Positions 51,420-63,400 of a stretch of 64,000 bases of DNA are shown in pieces. The DNA is taken from contig VYZB01000273.1 of NCBI GenBank assembly GCA_013397455.1, positions 1,094,745 through 1,158,744 of the forward strand, given 5' to 3'. The stretch is from Crotophaga sulcirostris (taxonomy: Eukaryota > Chordata > Aves > Cuculiformes > Crotophagidae). Position numbers and translations under genes: made by a program. The notes beneath the pieces are model-generated. The model made no database searches, had not been told where the DNA came from, and saw only the letters and a program-made list of their open reading frames with translations. Each line of letters starts with the position of its first letter. The stretch's first letter is position 1.

Positions 51420-52744
51420 CAGAGGATTTCTTTCTTTCCCTGACTTTCTTATCTGGTGTAGCATGATAGGGCAGGTAGATGAAACGAGGCTTCTTTGAGT
51501 TCATTAGCAGCAGGGAGGAAACCTTTGGGAATACAAAATTCTTACAGTTTAAGAGTCTGTTCCTCCTTATCATTTTTTAATCATAAACTATTTTGATTCT
51601 GTTTCAATGTGTAACGTGAAAACATTACAAAATTCCTAAAATTACTGTAATTTTAAATTTGGATGCACAACTTCTGTACAACCTAGGGTTCCTTGTCCCC
51701 ACTATGGGTCTGTAGAGATTTGGTGCTCTACATCACAGGACCAATACAGGTGCTGCCATCTGAGCATCATTGTTGATCCCATCCATGAGACTGGTTGGGG
51801 GTTCTTAGTTGGTGGATGTGGTGGTTTGAATCTGTTGATGGCTTAATCGAAGCTGAGGTGTCCTTAGTGCTTTGCATGGTATGAGTGAAAAACTGGAGCC
51901 CTTATCAGACAAAGGCAAAACCATGACCATGTAGCAGGAGAGGTCCTTGCACTGCACCTCGTGGGGTACTTCTGACTTTTTGCAAGAATTTCACTGACTT
52001 GGGGACAGCTTTTCAGTTTAACGAAGGCTGACTTGTTTGTAATTGAAAAAAAAAACAACATTCTCATTAACTGTTTTTTGAAAAAAAAATACTTCTGCCA
52101 ATATTCTTGTTTTTAATAATTTCACATTGCAGTTAATCATTTAAGAAGATACACACACGAAGTCTGGTCCACATTATGGACTAATGGTCTGCATAAGTTC
52201 TTTATAAACTTTTTTATTATTATTTTTTTAAAATTAAGCATATACTAAAAAAAGCTTCGTTCTTTTTAATGCAAACCATTAAAAAAAAATCCCAATCAAA
52301 AATCTTTGGAGAAAACTTTCAATGCCTTATTTTAGCCTGAGGCTGGTTTTCACAGCTAAGTTACAACTGCAGGACTCGTTTTGGATGTATATACTGGCAG
52401 AATTTTAACTCCAGCAACGTCAGTGGGCATCGATTTAATACCATAAATACAGTGAAGGCACACAAAATTAGGTTTAAACTAAAAATATTCTACAAAGTGT
52501 CTTAAATATATTTTGAGGTTGACTGTAATTATTACGTTATTAAAACTCAGAGCATCCTCAGACAAAATAAAGTGGGAAAAATAAAGTAAAATTTTCTGGG
52601 AAAATTTCTGTACACTTGTCCCTTTTGTTTGAATAAAGCTGACATCAGATTTAAAAGCGTGAAAATGAGGAATTAGAAAGCATGCATATATCACTCATAT
52701 TGGCTATTAAAATATTAGAGGCTTGAAAAAAGTTGATAGGACAT
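51420..52744. other. Non-coding stretch, no feature recognised
   Basis: Unique AT-rich DNA with several 8-11 bp homopolymer runs near 52047-52290. An AAAATTACTGTAATTTT palindrome lies near 51637-51653. No gene is recognised. Confidence 0.5.
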
Positions 52745-53315
52745 CAGAATCAGACAAAATACATCCAAGAGAGCCAAAGGAAGGATGAAAGGAAATTGGA
52801 GACCCTTTATTAGAAGTTTTAGGTCCTTAAAGACTGGTAAAATGTAATAGAAAGGCATTATTTAAAAATAGTCCAGGGATATATGGGGAGAGAGGTATCT
52901 TCTAGCATAAATTGTAGAGAAGGTCCTAGATAATATTTTAAGGAATCAAATGAAAGGTATATTGGGACAAGTATTGCCTGATTAGAGAAAGCAAATTTAA
53001 TTTAAGGGTGGGGAAAGTCCTCATGTTTGACAGATGTGCTGGAATCCTTTATTATTTCTGCCAGGGTAGACAAGGCAGTGCAGGAGACATCCTATACTTA
53101 CATCTTCAGACACCCTCTGACAGGGTTTCCTTGAAGAGGTTAATGCTAAGATGTGGAGCCACAAAATAAGTGGAAAGTTGGGTTTAATGGATTTAAAATT
53201 GGCTAAAAACCACGAAACGAAAGTGTTGCACACCAGCAATCAGTGGACCCTGTACGAGCCAGGAAGGTTAGTGGTGGGATAAATTAGAAATTATCCGAGG
53301 TCCACCGATGTTTAT
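52745..53315 (+). pseudogene. Ancient CR1/L3-like LINE ORF2 (reverse transcriptase) relic
   Basis: A highly decayed plus-strand LINE pol segment, older than the other CR1 copies. Recognisable blocks in order: GACAAAATACATCCAAGAGA (52753-52772), CAAAGGAAGGATGAAAGG, TTATTTAAAAATAGTCCAGG (52859-52878), TTTGACAGATGTGCTGGAAT (53027-53046), GCCAGGGTAGACAAGGCAGT, CTTCAGACACCCTCTGACAG (position of the FSKAFD/FQKAFD motif), ATGGATTTAAAATTGGCTAA (53188-53207) and TCCGAGGTCCACCGATGTTT. These fit the RT domain order of CR1/L3 elements of reptiles and birds. Stops and frameshifts abound, so it is non-coding. The 3' limit is uncertain; a further decayed part may extend to about 53.9 kb. Confidence 0.7.
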
Positions 53316-54389
53316 GCAAAAAATTACAGGGTGCTACACATTACTGAAAGCAAGTTTTGAAATTTGGTTGACTACATAAAATTGCAGGGGAATATGATGA
53401 GAAACAATGACAGAAAGCTCTATAAAAATCATATCCTTTTACTATCAGTGTTAAAAATTACATGACAAAGAGTCTTCTATGCAAGTAAAAATTGGCAGTT
53501 TTTATGGTGGAAAGATTACACTAAGGGGGAGTTTGCAGAGCTTAAATTTTGTGTTGAATCCTTTTAGGTCATTAGGTAACTCTACTGTTGAATGTACAGC
53601 AAATGTTAAATGAGAATAAAACTTTCTAGTTCAGGAGAAACAAAATACATAAGAAGTTTAAAACAAATGATCAGTCTAGTAAATTTGTAAAATTTAGCTG
53701 AAAAAAGGAAAGGAAATAATCTGTGGATTTACTGCAGTTTACTCACTTAGGAGCTCATTTATCTGTGATAGTGCTGGGCAAATAATTACTTTGTTTTGTT
53801 TCAGGTGAGGATACAAAAATTAGCAGAAACTTGAAAAAGGGAAAGTGAAATAAGAATTGGTAAGGATTTTTTGGCACAAAAAGGGAAAAAAGATTAGTAA
53901 GAATTGCTAATACTTTTAGGTTACTAAAATTTAAATTCACCTGAAATGGTTGACCAAAGTGAAATGTTTTGAATTATATGACATTTTAATTTGCTCCAAA
54001 TCTATTTCTTTTCAAACTTCACTGAAAATCTGAAAGCACAGAAACTCCACTTTGAAAGTGTCAAAGTAAAACACGTCATTTCTGAAACACACTTAATTTC
54101 AAGCAAATATTGGGAAAATCTACTTGTGGTCCTTTTTATGAGATGAGATCTGAATTTGTGATTAGATTAATTCCCAGAATTTTGTGGTTTTGTTTGTGTG
54201 AATTGTACAAGTAATTAGATAAAAATCTCATCCACCCCACTTTGGAGGGGGGAAACAACAAAGCAACTGTCATTTAGACGATAGGCAAATAAAAAGGAAC
54301 CTGTTTGCAAGCAAATTTGAATTCTGAGTTATTTTCCAGCCTGTGAGCTGAGATAAATTACACCCTTTCCCCAGTCCTAAGATACCAAC
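53316..54389. other. Non-coding stretch; may hold further decayed LINE sequence
   Basis: A-rich plus-strand texture continues from the ancient LINE relic, with pieces such as GAGGATACAAAAATTAGCAG near 53808-53827 that resemble the region after the LINE 'FADDTK' motif, but no confident alignment is possible by eye. No gene is supported. Confidence 0.35.
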
Positions 54390-54738
54390 TGAACTCAGCC
54401 TGGAGAAGAGAAGGCTCTGAGGAGGCTTTAGAGCAGCCTCCCAGTACTGAAAGGGGCTCCAGGAAAGCTGGGGTGGGGATGAGATATAATGGTTTTCAGC
54501 TGCAAGAGGGGAGATTGAGATGAGATCTTGGGGAGAAATGTTTTGCTGTGAGGGTGGGGAGGCCCTGGCCCAGATTACCCAGAGCAGTGGTGGCTTCCCC
54601 ATCCCTGGAGGTGTTCCAGGCCAGGTTGGATGGGGCTTGGAGCCCCCTGATGCAGTGGGAGTTGTCCCTGCCCATGGTAGGGGGTGGAACTGGATGATCT
54701 TCAGGTTCCCTTCCAATCCAAACCATTCTGTGATTTAG
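54390..54738 (+). mobile_element. CR1 LINE 3'-end copy (type A tail)
   Basis: About 345 bp, 5' truncated. It begins with the end of ORF2 (CAGCCTGGAGAAGAGAAGGC), then CAGCCTCCCAGTACTGAAAG, GCAAGAGGGGAGATTGAGAT, GAGGCCCTGGCCCAGATTAC, CCCCATCCCTGGAGGTGTTC, CAGGCCAGGTTGGATGGGGC, GGGAGTTGTCCCTGCCCATG, GGAACTGGATGATCTTCAGG and finally CCAAACCATTCTGTGATT. It is very similar to the copy at 29.35 kb across the shared part and keeps one octamer-like end. Long minus-strand frames (54270-54716 and 54496-54780) are antisense to this repeat. Confidence 0.96.
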
Positions 54739-55338
54739 AAGCTGCTGGATGCCTTCATGCAGAGCATATCCATCAAACATTAATTCAGTGTTAGCCTGAT
54801 GTTATATTGTTTTTTTGTTCTTAAAAAGATTTAAACACAAAAATTTTAGGTGACTGCCTTTGCTCATATCTGTGTGCGAGAGGCTGTAGTGAAAGAGGAG
54901 GTGAATCTGAAAGGAGGTGACCTATTTTAACAGACTATAAAGGCAGCGTTAACTGTAGTTATTGATAACCAAGTGATGGGAGAATTGAAAAAGCACAGTA
55001 GTGTTTTTTTCCTCATTTTTTTCAAGACTTATTTTTTTTAATGGGCCTATCCTGCCAAATGTTCCCCTGAAAATGATAACAAAAGTTCCATTTCTGGAAC
55101 GAATTGTTTCTACAAACCATGATCCCAGAAATACAAACATGGATAAATGGTCCCATTTTAACTTTGAATGCGGTATAACTTACTGAAAACAATCTGACAG
55201 TCTGCCAGCTTGCCTTCAACAATGGCACAGTACCAAAACTAAGACATGCAGTGGAGAAAAGCATCACATTTTAGAAATAATTTCTCAACTGAAAAGGTAA
55301 GAGTGGAAAAAAGCACCAATGAAACGATGCAGCAGAAA
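54739..55338. other. Non-coding stretch, no feature recognised
   Basis: Unique DNA between two CR1 copies. Overlapping frames on both strands near 55.0-55.3 kb show no domain. Confidence 0.5.
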
Positions 55339-55460
55339 GATGGCCAAGACCAAGTTGGATGAGGCAACCTGACCTAGTGGAACCTGTCCCTCCTAATGGC
55401 AGGGGAGTTGGAACTGGATTAGCTTTAAGGTCTCTTCCAACCTAAACCATTCTGTGATGG
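55339..55460 (+). mobile_element. CR1 LINE 3'-end fragment (type A tail)
   Basis: About 120 bp, more diverged than its neighbour at 54.4 kb. Blocks: GGCCAAGACCAAGTTGGATG, CAACCTGACCTAGTGGAACC, GTCCCTCCTAATGGCAGGGG, GGAACTGGATTAGCTTTAAG, TCTTCCAACCTAAACCATTC, then TGTGATGG. The CAACCTGACCTAGTGGAA wording is the version seen in older CR1 subfamilies, unlike the CCCCTGATGCAGTGGGA of the 29.4, 39.5 and 54.4 kb copies. Non-coding. Confidence 0.93.
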
Positions 55461-56789
55461 TGCCACAGTGGCAGGTAGCTAGAGCCAGAGATTGGGGTTG
55501 TGTCCCCTACGCAGCGGCCACGAGAACTTCCTAGAAACCATAGCTGAGACAGGGGTGTATCACTATGAAGGCTTTAGGCCAATACCCAACCAGCTTGTAC
55601 TTGTGAGTCTGGGGCTAAGCTTTAACTGTATGTAAACTTCCACTAAATATTTACATCATGACTTGGCAGTGTGCTAGGAGATTGTCTCAGGTCAGGGGGA
55701 GGTTCTGAAAAGAGAGAGATCTCAATCTGTCTCCAGCTGCAAAGGACAACAGCCGCAGTCGGACCCAGCATGCTCTGTCTTATTGTACTCTTGCAATCAA
55801 AATCCTCTCACTGGTTTTGGGGAAATAGAATTTTTCTGAAATATTTACTCGTGGCCTGGGCAGGTCTTTCTCTCTGAATCCCCTCCTCTCTCCCCAGATT
55901 CCAGGTTGATCTGAGATATTGTGCTATTAAAACTTAAATGGGGATTAATACATTTCTTCAAACCTTTTGGTGTTCACAGAACACCATGTTTTTAAGAAAA
56001 AAAATAGTATTTGAGAAAATTTATGACTTCCTTGAATCATTGTGAGAAATAAAGCTGTGTTTCATACCTTGTAAGTGTAGCTTACTCTCTTATTATTCAG
56101 AATGAATAAGGAAAAAAAAAAAGCATTGAGAATCTATTTGTACTTTTCATAAACTCTCTTCAGGAATACAACCCCATCACACCACAGTTCAAGTATACAA
56201 ATAATAATATTACTCAGAATATTCACTCCCAAAGCAATTTTAATACCATTCAAAATATAATCCTTCTATGCAATATACCTCATTAAACAACCATTAGTGC
56301 CTTTTCCATCTCAGCTGTAACGTACCTAGTAATGATTTATTTTTATCCATTGTTTGAACTGATTTCATGTTACCAACAGACCTGTACTAATCATGTGGAG
56401 TACAATACACAGAATGAGTTTACCAGATATTTTTTAACTTTAGATGCTGTGCAATTCAGAACAGAAAGAGCAGAAATTACAAATGTTCTCTTCACTTGCA
56501 GGATAATAAGCTAGAGTGAAATAAAAAAAAACAACCCTTGACCAATTTTGCATTCGAGAAAGAGAGTTCATTTCTTATATCTAAACTAAACCAGTCCCTT
56601 AATTATACCACAGTAGGTTGATTACAGGCAACACAACACAAAATCTATACATCTTGTTTGGCAATGTATCAAAGCAAGGCACCTTGTCAAAGCAATGTTA
56701 ACTATTTTCTCTTCCTGGGAGTCTGATCTTTCTGGGTACCCTCAGCTCCCACTGGGCCAAATCATAAGATCCATGCTCTGCTTGTAGCA
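55461..56789. other. Non-coding stretch, no feature recognised
   Basis: AT-rich unique sequence; frames below 70 codons. Nothing further supported. Confidence 0.5.
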
Positions 56790-57080
56790 AGGGAAACGCC
56801 CATCTGCTCCCGAGCGCGATTTGCTTAAGACGCACCGTGGGAACACGTACCTTGCCATTAAATAGCAATATGTAAACAGACAAAGAGTCAAAATCTTGCA
56901 AATGAGTTATTCATTATGAGATATTCACACAGCTTGACTGAGTGGGCCTTACAGCAGAGCAGTGATGTTCTCGGTGCTTTATAAATAGGGAACGCGCCGT
57001 GCGGCGTACGTGCAGCTTCCTCGCGGAGCTGCGCAAGTGGTGCACTGAACAGATGACAGAGCTCCCAAGTTCTGTTTCTC
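56790..57080. promoter_or_regulatory. CpG-dense cluster with TATAAATA box (candidate promoter or enhancer)
   Basis: About 18 CpGs fall in roughly 290 bp, in two groups: 56790-56860 (AACGCCC, CCCGAGCGCGAT, GACGCACCG, CACGTACC) and 56970-57085 (TCGGTG, AACGCGCCGTGCGGCGTACG, CCTCGCGGAGCTGCGC). A TATAAATA motif at 56980-56987 precedes the densest part, which places an expected start site around 57010-57018 on the plus strand. GCAGCT...AGCTGC (57012-57032) forms a small inverted pair there. No downstream exon is recognised: the first frames are short (43 codons from an ATG near 57155). It could be a promoter of a non-coding RNA, an enhancer, or a chance GC-rich island. Confidence 0.35.
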
Positions 57081-58199
57081 CGTGATAATTTCTTATCTAA
57101 ACTCCTAATTACACAGCACTTCAGATTCCGAGATATATAAATACATTTTTTCAGATGTACACTGTGCTAATGGTATGCATGGGAAAATGGGAATGTTCTT
57201 TGGCATGGCTGCTCAATATGGAAAGCAAAAATCGTCTCTCCAAACTCTTGTTTCAGAGAAGTGACAACACCGAAAGTACTGAGGAAAGTTGAGATACTTT
57301 GAAACATCCATGTGCGTGCCGCAACAAAGCCAAATTTCAGTGTTATTCAAGGTGCTGTGTTGCTGCTGGGTTCATCTACATCAGCCAAAGTGTGGGGTGG
57401 GGGGAGTCCATAAGCAGCGTGAAACCACGATGCTGAAACCTGTAAATGTCTCAGAACTCTATGGACCTGGATTAGGTAGCAGCAGGTACAGGTTGGATGT
57501 GTCCCTAGAGTGTATCTGCTGGTTTTGTTTTATTTGGAAGAAATCCAGTTTGTTTATCTCTAGCCTTGGTATTATTAATGCAAATCCAAGAGCAGTCAGC
57601 ACAGACGACTGGGGGTCTGAACCAACACTGACGTAGATGCACCTATTCTGCCCCAAGTATACACATTCCTGTTAAAATGCACCAACTAATGAAGAAATGT
57701 CTATGTAAATATATTTTTGTCTCTCATTGGTCAATAAATCCTCCTAGAAGAATTTTAGGTGTATTAGCTATACTTTAGTATTAATTTTTATGTGATATTA
57801 CTGTGGTATTAATGGTTAAACTATAATTAGAAAGCTGGATGCTCTTCATAACACTGAAAAAGCCTTGTTTTCATGCTTACATCCCCAAACTTTTTACAGG
57901 TACTGAGATGGGTGCCATCTGTGTGAGGAGCTGGTACCTTTTCCTTTCTGAGATTGATGGGCACTACCATATGGTAGATAGGATGCTCAACTTTGCAACA
58001 CTGAAGGCTTTGTTGGCAACTTTCCAGGAGCTTGAGGGCCACACCTAATTTGCATACACATTTACATACAATTTTTATTTTAAATAAATGCATACAGGAC
58101 GGTTCATTGATCTTGTGTTGCTTTCTCTCTGATAGATGTACAGGCATTATTCGTTGTTTGAGTTCCTCAGCAATAAAAAAGCTGTAGTTTAATTCACCC
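57081..58199. other. Non-coding stretch, no gene recognised
   Basis: Frames of 115 codons (57289-57636, plus) and 125 codons (57827-58204, minus) lack recognisable domains and overlap opposite-strand frames. No mobile element identified. Confidence 0.45.
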
Positions 58200-58250
58200 T
58201 GCAATTATTATTATTTATTTACGCTATTGCTGTGCTCAGGGAAGGAAAGC
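58200..58250 (+). repeat. Possible short tail of an ancient amniote repeat
   Basis: CAATTATTATTATTTATTTA followed by CGCTATTGCTGTGCTCAGG resembles the (ATT)n plus 'TACTGTAGTGCCTAGGAG' junction of an ancient amniote repeat, also suggested at 45.4 kb. Only about 50 bp is alike, so it may be a plain ATT microsatellite. Confidence 0.25.
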
Positions 58251-60372
58251 ACAACCCATAGCTTGAAGAGCTCCTCTAATTAGTCAAAGAAAGTTCAGCT
58301 GACATTCTTTATACCAGGTGACTTGAAAATGTTTCAATTTCGATGTTCCATGATTGTGTGTTTTTTCATTCAGAAAGTGCATCTTTTGCAGTGAACTGTT
58401 TTTTTCAAGCAGCTGAAGAAATACGTGTGAATGTAAAAAACTTGATAGAAGCAACAGATATTAGACATATATAGATGCCCACTCTAGCTGTGGATTGACC
58501 ACTAAGGCGAATAGATTTTTTCATTTGTTGGTTTGTTCACTTGTTTGCCCAGCTGTTGTGACTTAGTCATTTTAACCATGTTTTACCACTTAACTAATCT
58601 TTCCACTTAACGCCACAAAAGGCTTATGGGTATCTTGCTCCCTTTTCAATCTCAGCTGCTGAAAACCATAAAAGAAGAGATGCTGCAGTCTTCAGTTTTT
58701 CAGTGCGTGTTGTGAGAAGTCATGGTTGTTGCAGGCTTGCCCAAGATAGCTCAGGTCTGCCTGTCTATTTCAGAGTCCCTCTGTAGGGACCAGGTTTCCA
58801 GTAATTTCCTTCTAGTGGGAGAGTGCTTCACAGTAATGTGATTTTTAAAAGCAAAAATCACCTAAAGGTGAGAACAAATTCTCTAAGTAGAAGAAAATCG
58901 ATGCAAGGAACTACAGAGCGAGAGACTGAGTCCTTCAAATTACTGAGAGATGTAAGTGTCCATTCAAGGGCCTCCATCTCTCAAACTCAATGAGATTTTA
59001 TTGGTGTTTCTTTTGATCCAGAAATTCGTCAGCAAATTATGATATTGATCCTTGTTTATATTCTCTCATTTGAAGTCAATTTTTTTCAGGTCTAAGATAA
59101 TACTAAAGGACCTGGTTTTGCTTGTGCTTGAATATGTATTTTGTGAGCAGCAAACTTTTAGCAACTGTTTGGACAGGTAACTGACTCTAAGACTGCAACT
59201 TGGAAGGACTTTGTTGTTTGAATGAATTTGCGGTTTACTGAAAAGGAAAAAGATGACCTTGTGAGTTGGAATCTCATTCCATTGTTAGTAGTCCCTCTGG
59301 GAAAAAGATAAAAGTTGACATAGTTGGAAGTGAGTTTAAGAATTTAGACATGTTATAGTCTACTAAAGGAAATTTGAATGACTTTGAAAATGTTGATTGG
59401 AGTTATCAGTGGTTCTAGGACAGAGTAATCCCCAAACAGATGGGAAAGGAGGTCTTTTGTTGAGATATGGATAAAAATAATTGAGAGTATGGCAGGAATT
59501 TTGGAGTAATTTAGGGACTGAACCATTTTAGGGATCTGATCAGAGGCTTGGCTCAGATTTATAGACACAATAAAATCCTTTGAGGGAAATTGAATTTTAA
59601 ATGTGTTATCAAGAAAATTGGTGTGCTTAGAAATGGCCAGAGGAGAAACTGAGGACAGAAGTAGCAAGATATTTCAGTGTTTTGGACATCCTTCTAATTC
59701 TTTGGTATGAATAGCAATATGATTGATGCAGCAATAACTGCAGTGCTGGAGGGATTTGATACCCAGAGGGACTCAATTAACTGAATTTTGGATATTGGAG
59801 CATTATGACCTTTGCCTAGATCATAATGTTGACATGTAGGAGCAAATGGTAGAAGATGGGTCTTTTCTGACTGTAATTGACTGGAGCTATAGAGAACAAG
59901 GTGGATTTCCAAATTTGCAGATAATGTTTTGATCCTAGAAGGTGGCTGGAGAACAGTAAGTGAGCCTTGCCCAGACCTCAGGTTATCAGGTGGCAGGGAA
60001 GAAAAAGCTTATTTAGAAGCAGCTCCTGGCTTCTTTGCACTCTTTAGTGGGCAAATTACACCCATCTAACATCTTCATTATTGATTTACTGTTGACTGAT
60101 GCTGTGGTTTGCTGCAGAGTGACACTGAGTCAGGATTTATTGGGAAAGTTTATCTTATTATCCAGTTGTGGTCTTATCCAACATCCTTACAAGGAGGTAT
60201 AAAGAGGAGTTGTTGTTACTGTTTTATGAATCACCACTGAAGTAATGGCCTTTTCCATTGCTGACCTGTGAACTGGGAAGACAACAGAGTCTTTGTGGGC
60301 TTTCCTGGTGTGGGGGTCTCAAAAGGAAAAAACTCACATGTGTTGGACATATTATGGTGATGGGCTATTAGA
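58251..60372. other. Non-coding stretch with a block of distinct texture (59.22-59.96 kb)
   Basis: Between 59220 and 59960 the plus strand is purine-biased and the minus strand keeps two fairly long frames (104 codons at 59353-59667; 72 codons at 59694-59912). I do not recognise a protein family in them, nor a repeat. The rest of the span is ordinary AT-rich DNA. Confidence 0.4.
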
Positions 60373-60480
60373 CCATAGAATCATAGTATCATTAAGGTTG
60401 GAAAAGACTTATAAGATCATCCAGTCCAACCATCAGCCCAGCACCACTGTGCCTACTAACCTGTGTCCTCAGGTGGGATG
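60373..60480 (-). mobile_element. CR1 LINE 3'-end fragment, minus strand (type B tail)
   Basis: The plus strand reads CATAGAATCATAGTATCATTA, then AGGTTGGAAAAGACTTATAA, GATCATCCAGTCCAACCATC and AGCCCAGCACCACTGTGCC. This is the reverse complement of a CR1 3' end, with two octamer-like tail units at the left. It is the only CR1 of this window in minus orientation. About 105 bp, 5' truncated, non-coding. The right boundary (CTAACCTGTGTCCTCAGGTG) is approximate. Confidence 0.95.
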
Positions 60481-63400
60481 AACGAGCCAACTCAAGAACG
60501 TCAGCTGAGTGGGGCAGTTGCCAATTAACAAGGTGGAGTTAAGTAAGCTACAGCTTGGTGCAGTCAGTGGTTGTGGTAGGAGGATGGTTCAGGAATAAAC
60601 AGTCCTGCTTTATGAGCAATGGGCAATATTAGCTGGGAGAATGGGGGGAGGTAAATAGCCCTCAGGAATGGGGAAGAAATAGGTCTTGAATGTAGTCTGA
60701 GCAGTACAGTGATTGGTTAAAAAAAGTTCATGCTGAATGGTTTTTATTCATTAACTCTTCATTAAAGTGAAACAGATAACTGGTAAAATCAGAGTAATAG
60801 AGGCTGGATTTCTCAAAGGTTTGCAATGTATCTTATGTACATAAGTATATTTATTTTAAGTTATATTTCCCCCATATATAAACAGTCTAATTTCTTTTTC
60901 CTTGCAGCCGTGGCAGACAGATGATTTCCCTTTATGATTACTTTTCCCTTGCTGAATTAGGATTGTGTTGTCAGGTAGCCTTTTCCTTTTCTAAGGCTAA
61001 CTCTAAATTAGATAAAGACAGACAGCTGTGGCCATCACGTAACTGCTTTTCAGCCAATGCCTGCATTTTCCATCTTCCTGCTCATCTGCTGGTGAATATT
61101 CCTAGATCTTGTATATCTTTATATATCTTACTTTTTACTGGAGGAGCTCCATAGATACTGAATGAAGAATGACAGGTTTCATCTAATTTTTTTTTGGGGG
61201 GTGCCTGGAGATGAAGGATTTGTTTAACGTTAGCCTTTTACATATCGAGGGAGTTAAGAAATGTAAGATATATTGAGTTGCATGACTAAATTCTCTAAAA
61301 CAGGAAGTAGAGCAAAAAAGTAGCAAAGAAAAGAGTTCAAATAAATTATGCCAACTCTCATGATTTATTTAGTCTGTGAATTATTTGCTCTAAGGAGCAT
61401 TTCTTCTTTAGTTTTCATAATTTCCCTATTTCATTCTGTTTTTTACTCCTATGGTCATCTTTACTAGGGTATTATGAACAACAGCAACCTAGGGCAGAAC
61501 TTGGAGGACTCTCAGGGGTCCTCTGCCCAGTGTCCTCCACTTCAAATTCAGCTTGTTCTGGATACACTCAGACAGGTCCCTGTAGAAGAAATCATTTAAA
61601 ATTAATTTTGATATTCAATAATTGTAATTTGAGAATTTTCATTGTAATTCACGTGATTGCTTTTTGTGGTGTTTTGGGGATATTTTTAACATCTAGATCA
61701 CTGTTCAAATCTTTAAGTAAATAATTTCAAAAAAAGTATTTCATTTAATATCATTTTGCTTGTATTTCCCAATAAGTAACTTGCAATGATGTGTTTACTA
61801 TTGCTTTTTATTGTAGAAGTCTCCTAACTCCACTGAAAAAATTTAGATATTTAAAATCTGCCTCTAAAAGTTGGTTGAAAATTCTGAATTTGACTAATTA
61901 GACTGTTAACCCCTTACTCTCAAAATCCTGCTCCACATTAATTCTGACTTCTTGCTGCTTCGTGGCATTTCACAACACAAAATATTTCAGTAAGACACTG
62001 GGAAGGTGTTTCAAATTCAACAACCATCTCTGATGGGTGGAACAAAATTCCTTGAGATGCTGATTTTTATCCATGCTTTCTTCTGTGAGAATGAGCAGCG
62101 CGATTGTTTTGATTCCTTTCGACTCCTTTCCAGTGTGGGCTTTGATAAGAGCTAAGAAAAGGAGCAGAAGCAGAGAAACGTTTTCCCTTACTTTTCTTGA
62201 GGAAACAGCTACTTTCTTTGCAAGGAATTCCAATAACAGTGTTTGTTACATTAATTCAGTTGAAACAATCATGCCACCTGCAGTCATGACTCTGCACGCT
62301 GGATGGTACTGAATGCAGTCTTCTCTTTCCCAGCAAGAGTGGCATCCCAAAGAGCTGTTATGTCACTGTGAGAGATACCCCTTCTCCAAAAATGTTTCAA
62401 ATTTAGGGGAAAAGTTGTGTAAGCAAATAGATATTAGTAAAGCAATTCATGTTGTAGAGAGCTGTATTCCTTTTCTGCATGTTCAAAAGGGTGTTTTCAC
62501 CAATCGGAAATGAGAGCTTGTACTTCCAGTTTATGTTGTCCTTAGATAACAAGAATGTTCCAAGAAGTTCCAGTAGCAATTTTTCTGGGCCTGATGAATG
62601 GGCATGAAAAAGCAAATTGAAACAAACTCCAAGGTGTTGGGCTTAATTTGGTTGCATCTAAATGTTTTTTTTTTCTCATTAAAGTTGAATTCCTGGTAGC
62701 CACATCGCACAGATAGAGCAAAAGTACAACACAATTACAGAAGAACCAATAAAATTAAAAGCCCTTTTGAGCAATGGCAGTGTTGAATAATTGTGTCAAC
62801 GCTGCTTTAAAAGTTTCAGTTTCTACAGCATCTCCAGTCCCAAAGTGTCTCATCTGCTTTCTAATTTTCCACAAGATGCTTTTAATATTTTGAGATTGAT
62901 ATTGAACCACAGGGGTCTAAAAGGTTTCAAAAGATCTTGCATATGCATTTAGAACCCAACGATCAATTAGATTAATAAAAGGGAATTGTAATTTATATAT
63001 GAAGCCTGTAAACTCTTGAGGAGAGGTATGGAGGAAGAAAACAGGCGAAGCTCACAGCTTGGGGAGAGCGAGTGTTTATGGTGAGAGAACAAACATGCTC
63101 AGCAAGAAAAAAAGGTGCAGTCGGCACTGGGTTTTGTAACATTATTCTGATGCTTCCTGTTACAATCATGGGAGAAATGGGAAGAAATGATGTATTTAAT
63201 ACAGCACCTGTCAAGGTAATTATCATCCGAAACTGGTTGTACCTTGGGAATGGTTCTGCAAAAACAAAGCAAAGGTTGTAAATGGGAAATTGCTATTAAT
63301 TTCTACGAGCTGTCCTGTTATGGTTGAAACATCGCCTTCAGGCTCTTCCTTGCAGTTCTAATGGAATCGTTTTTGCTGCTTCCTTCCTGAAGGTTCATTG

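Noticed and set aside
57827..58204. 125-codon minus-strand frame
   Set aside because: No domain recognised and an overlapping plus-strand frame of similar quality; no support as a gene.
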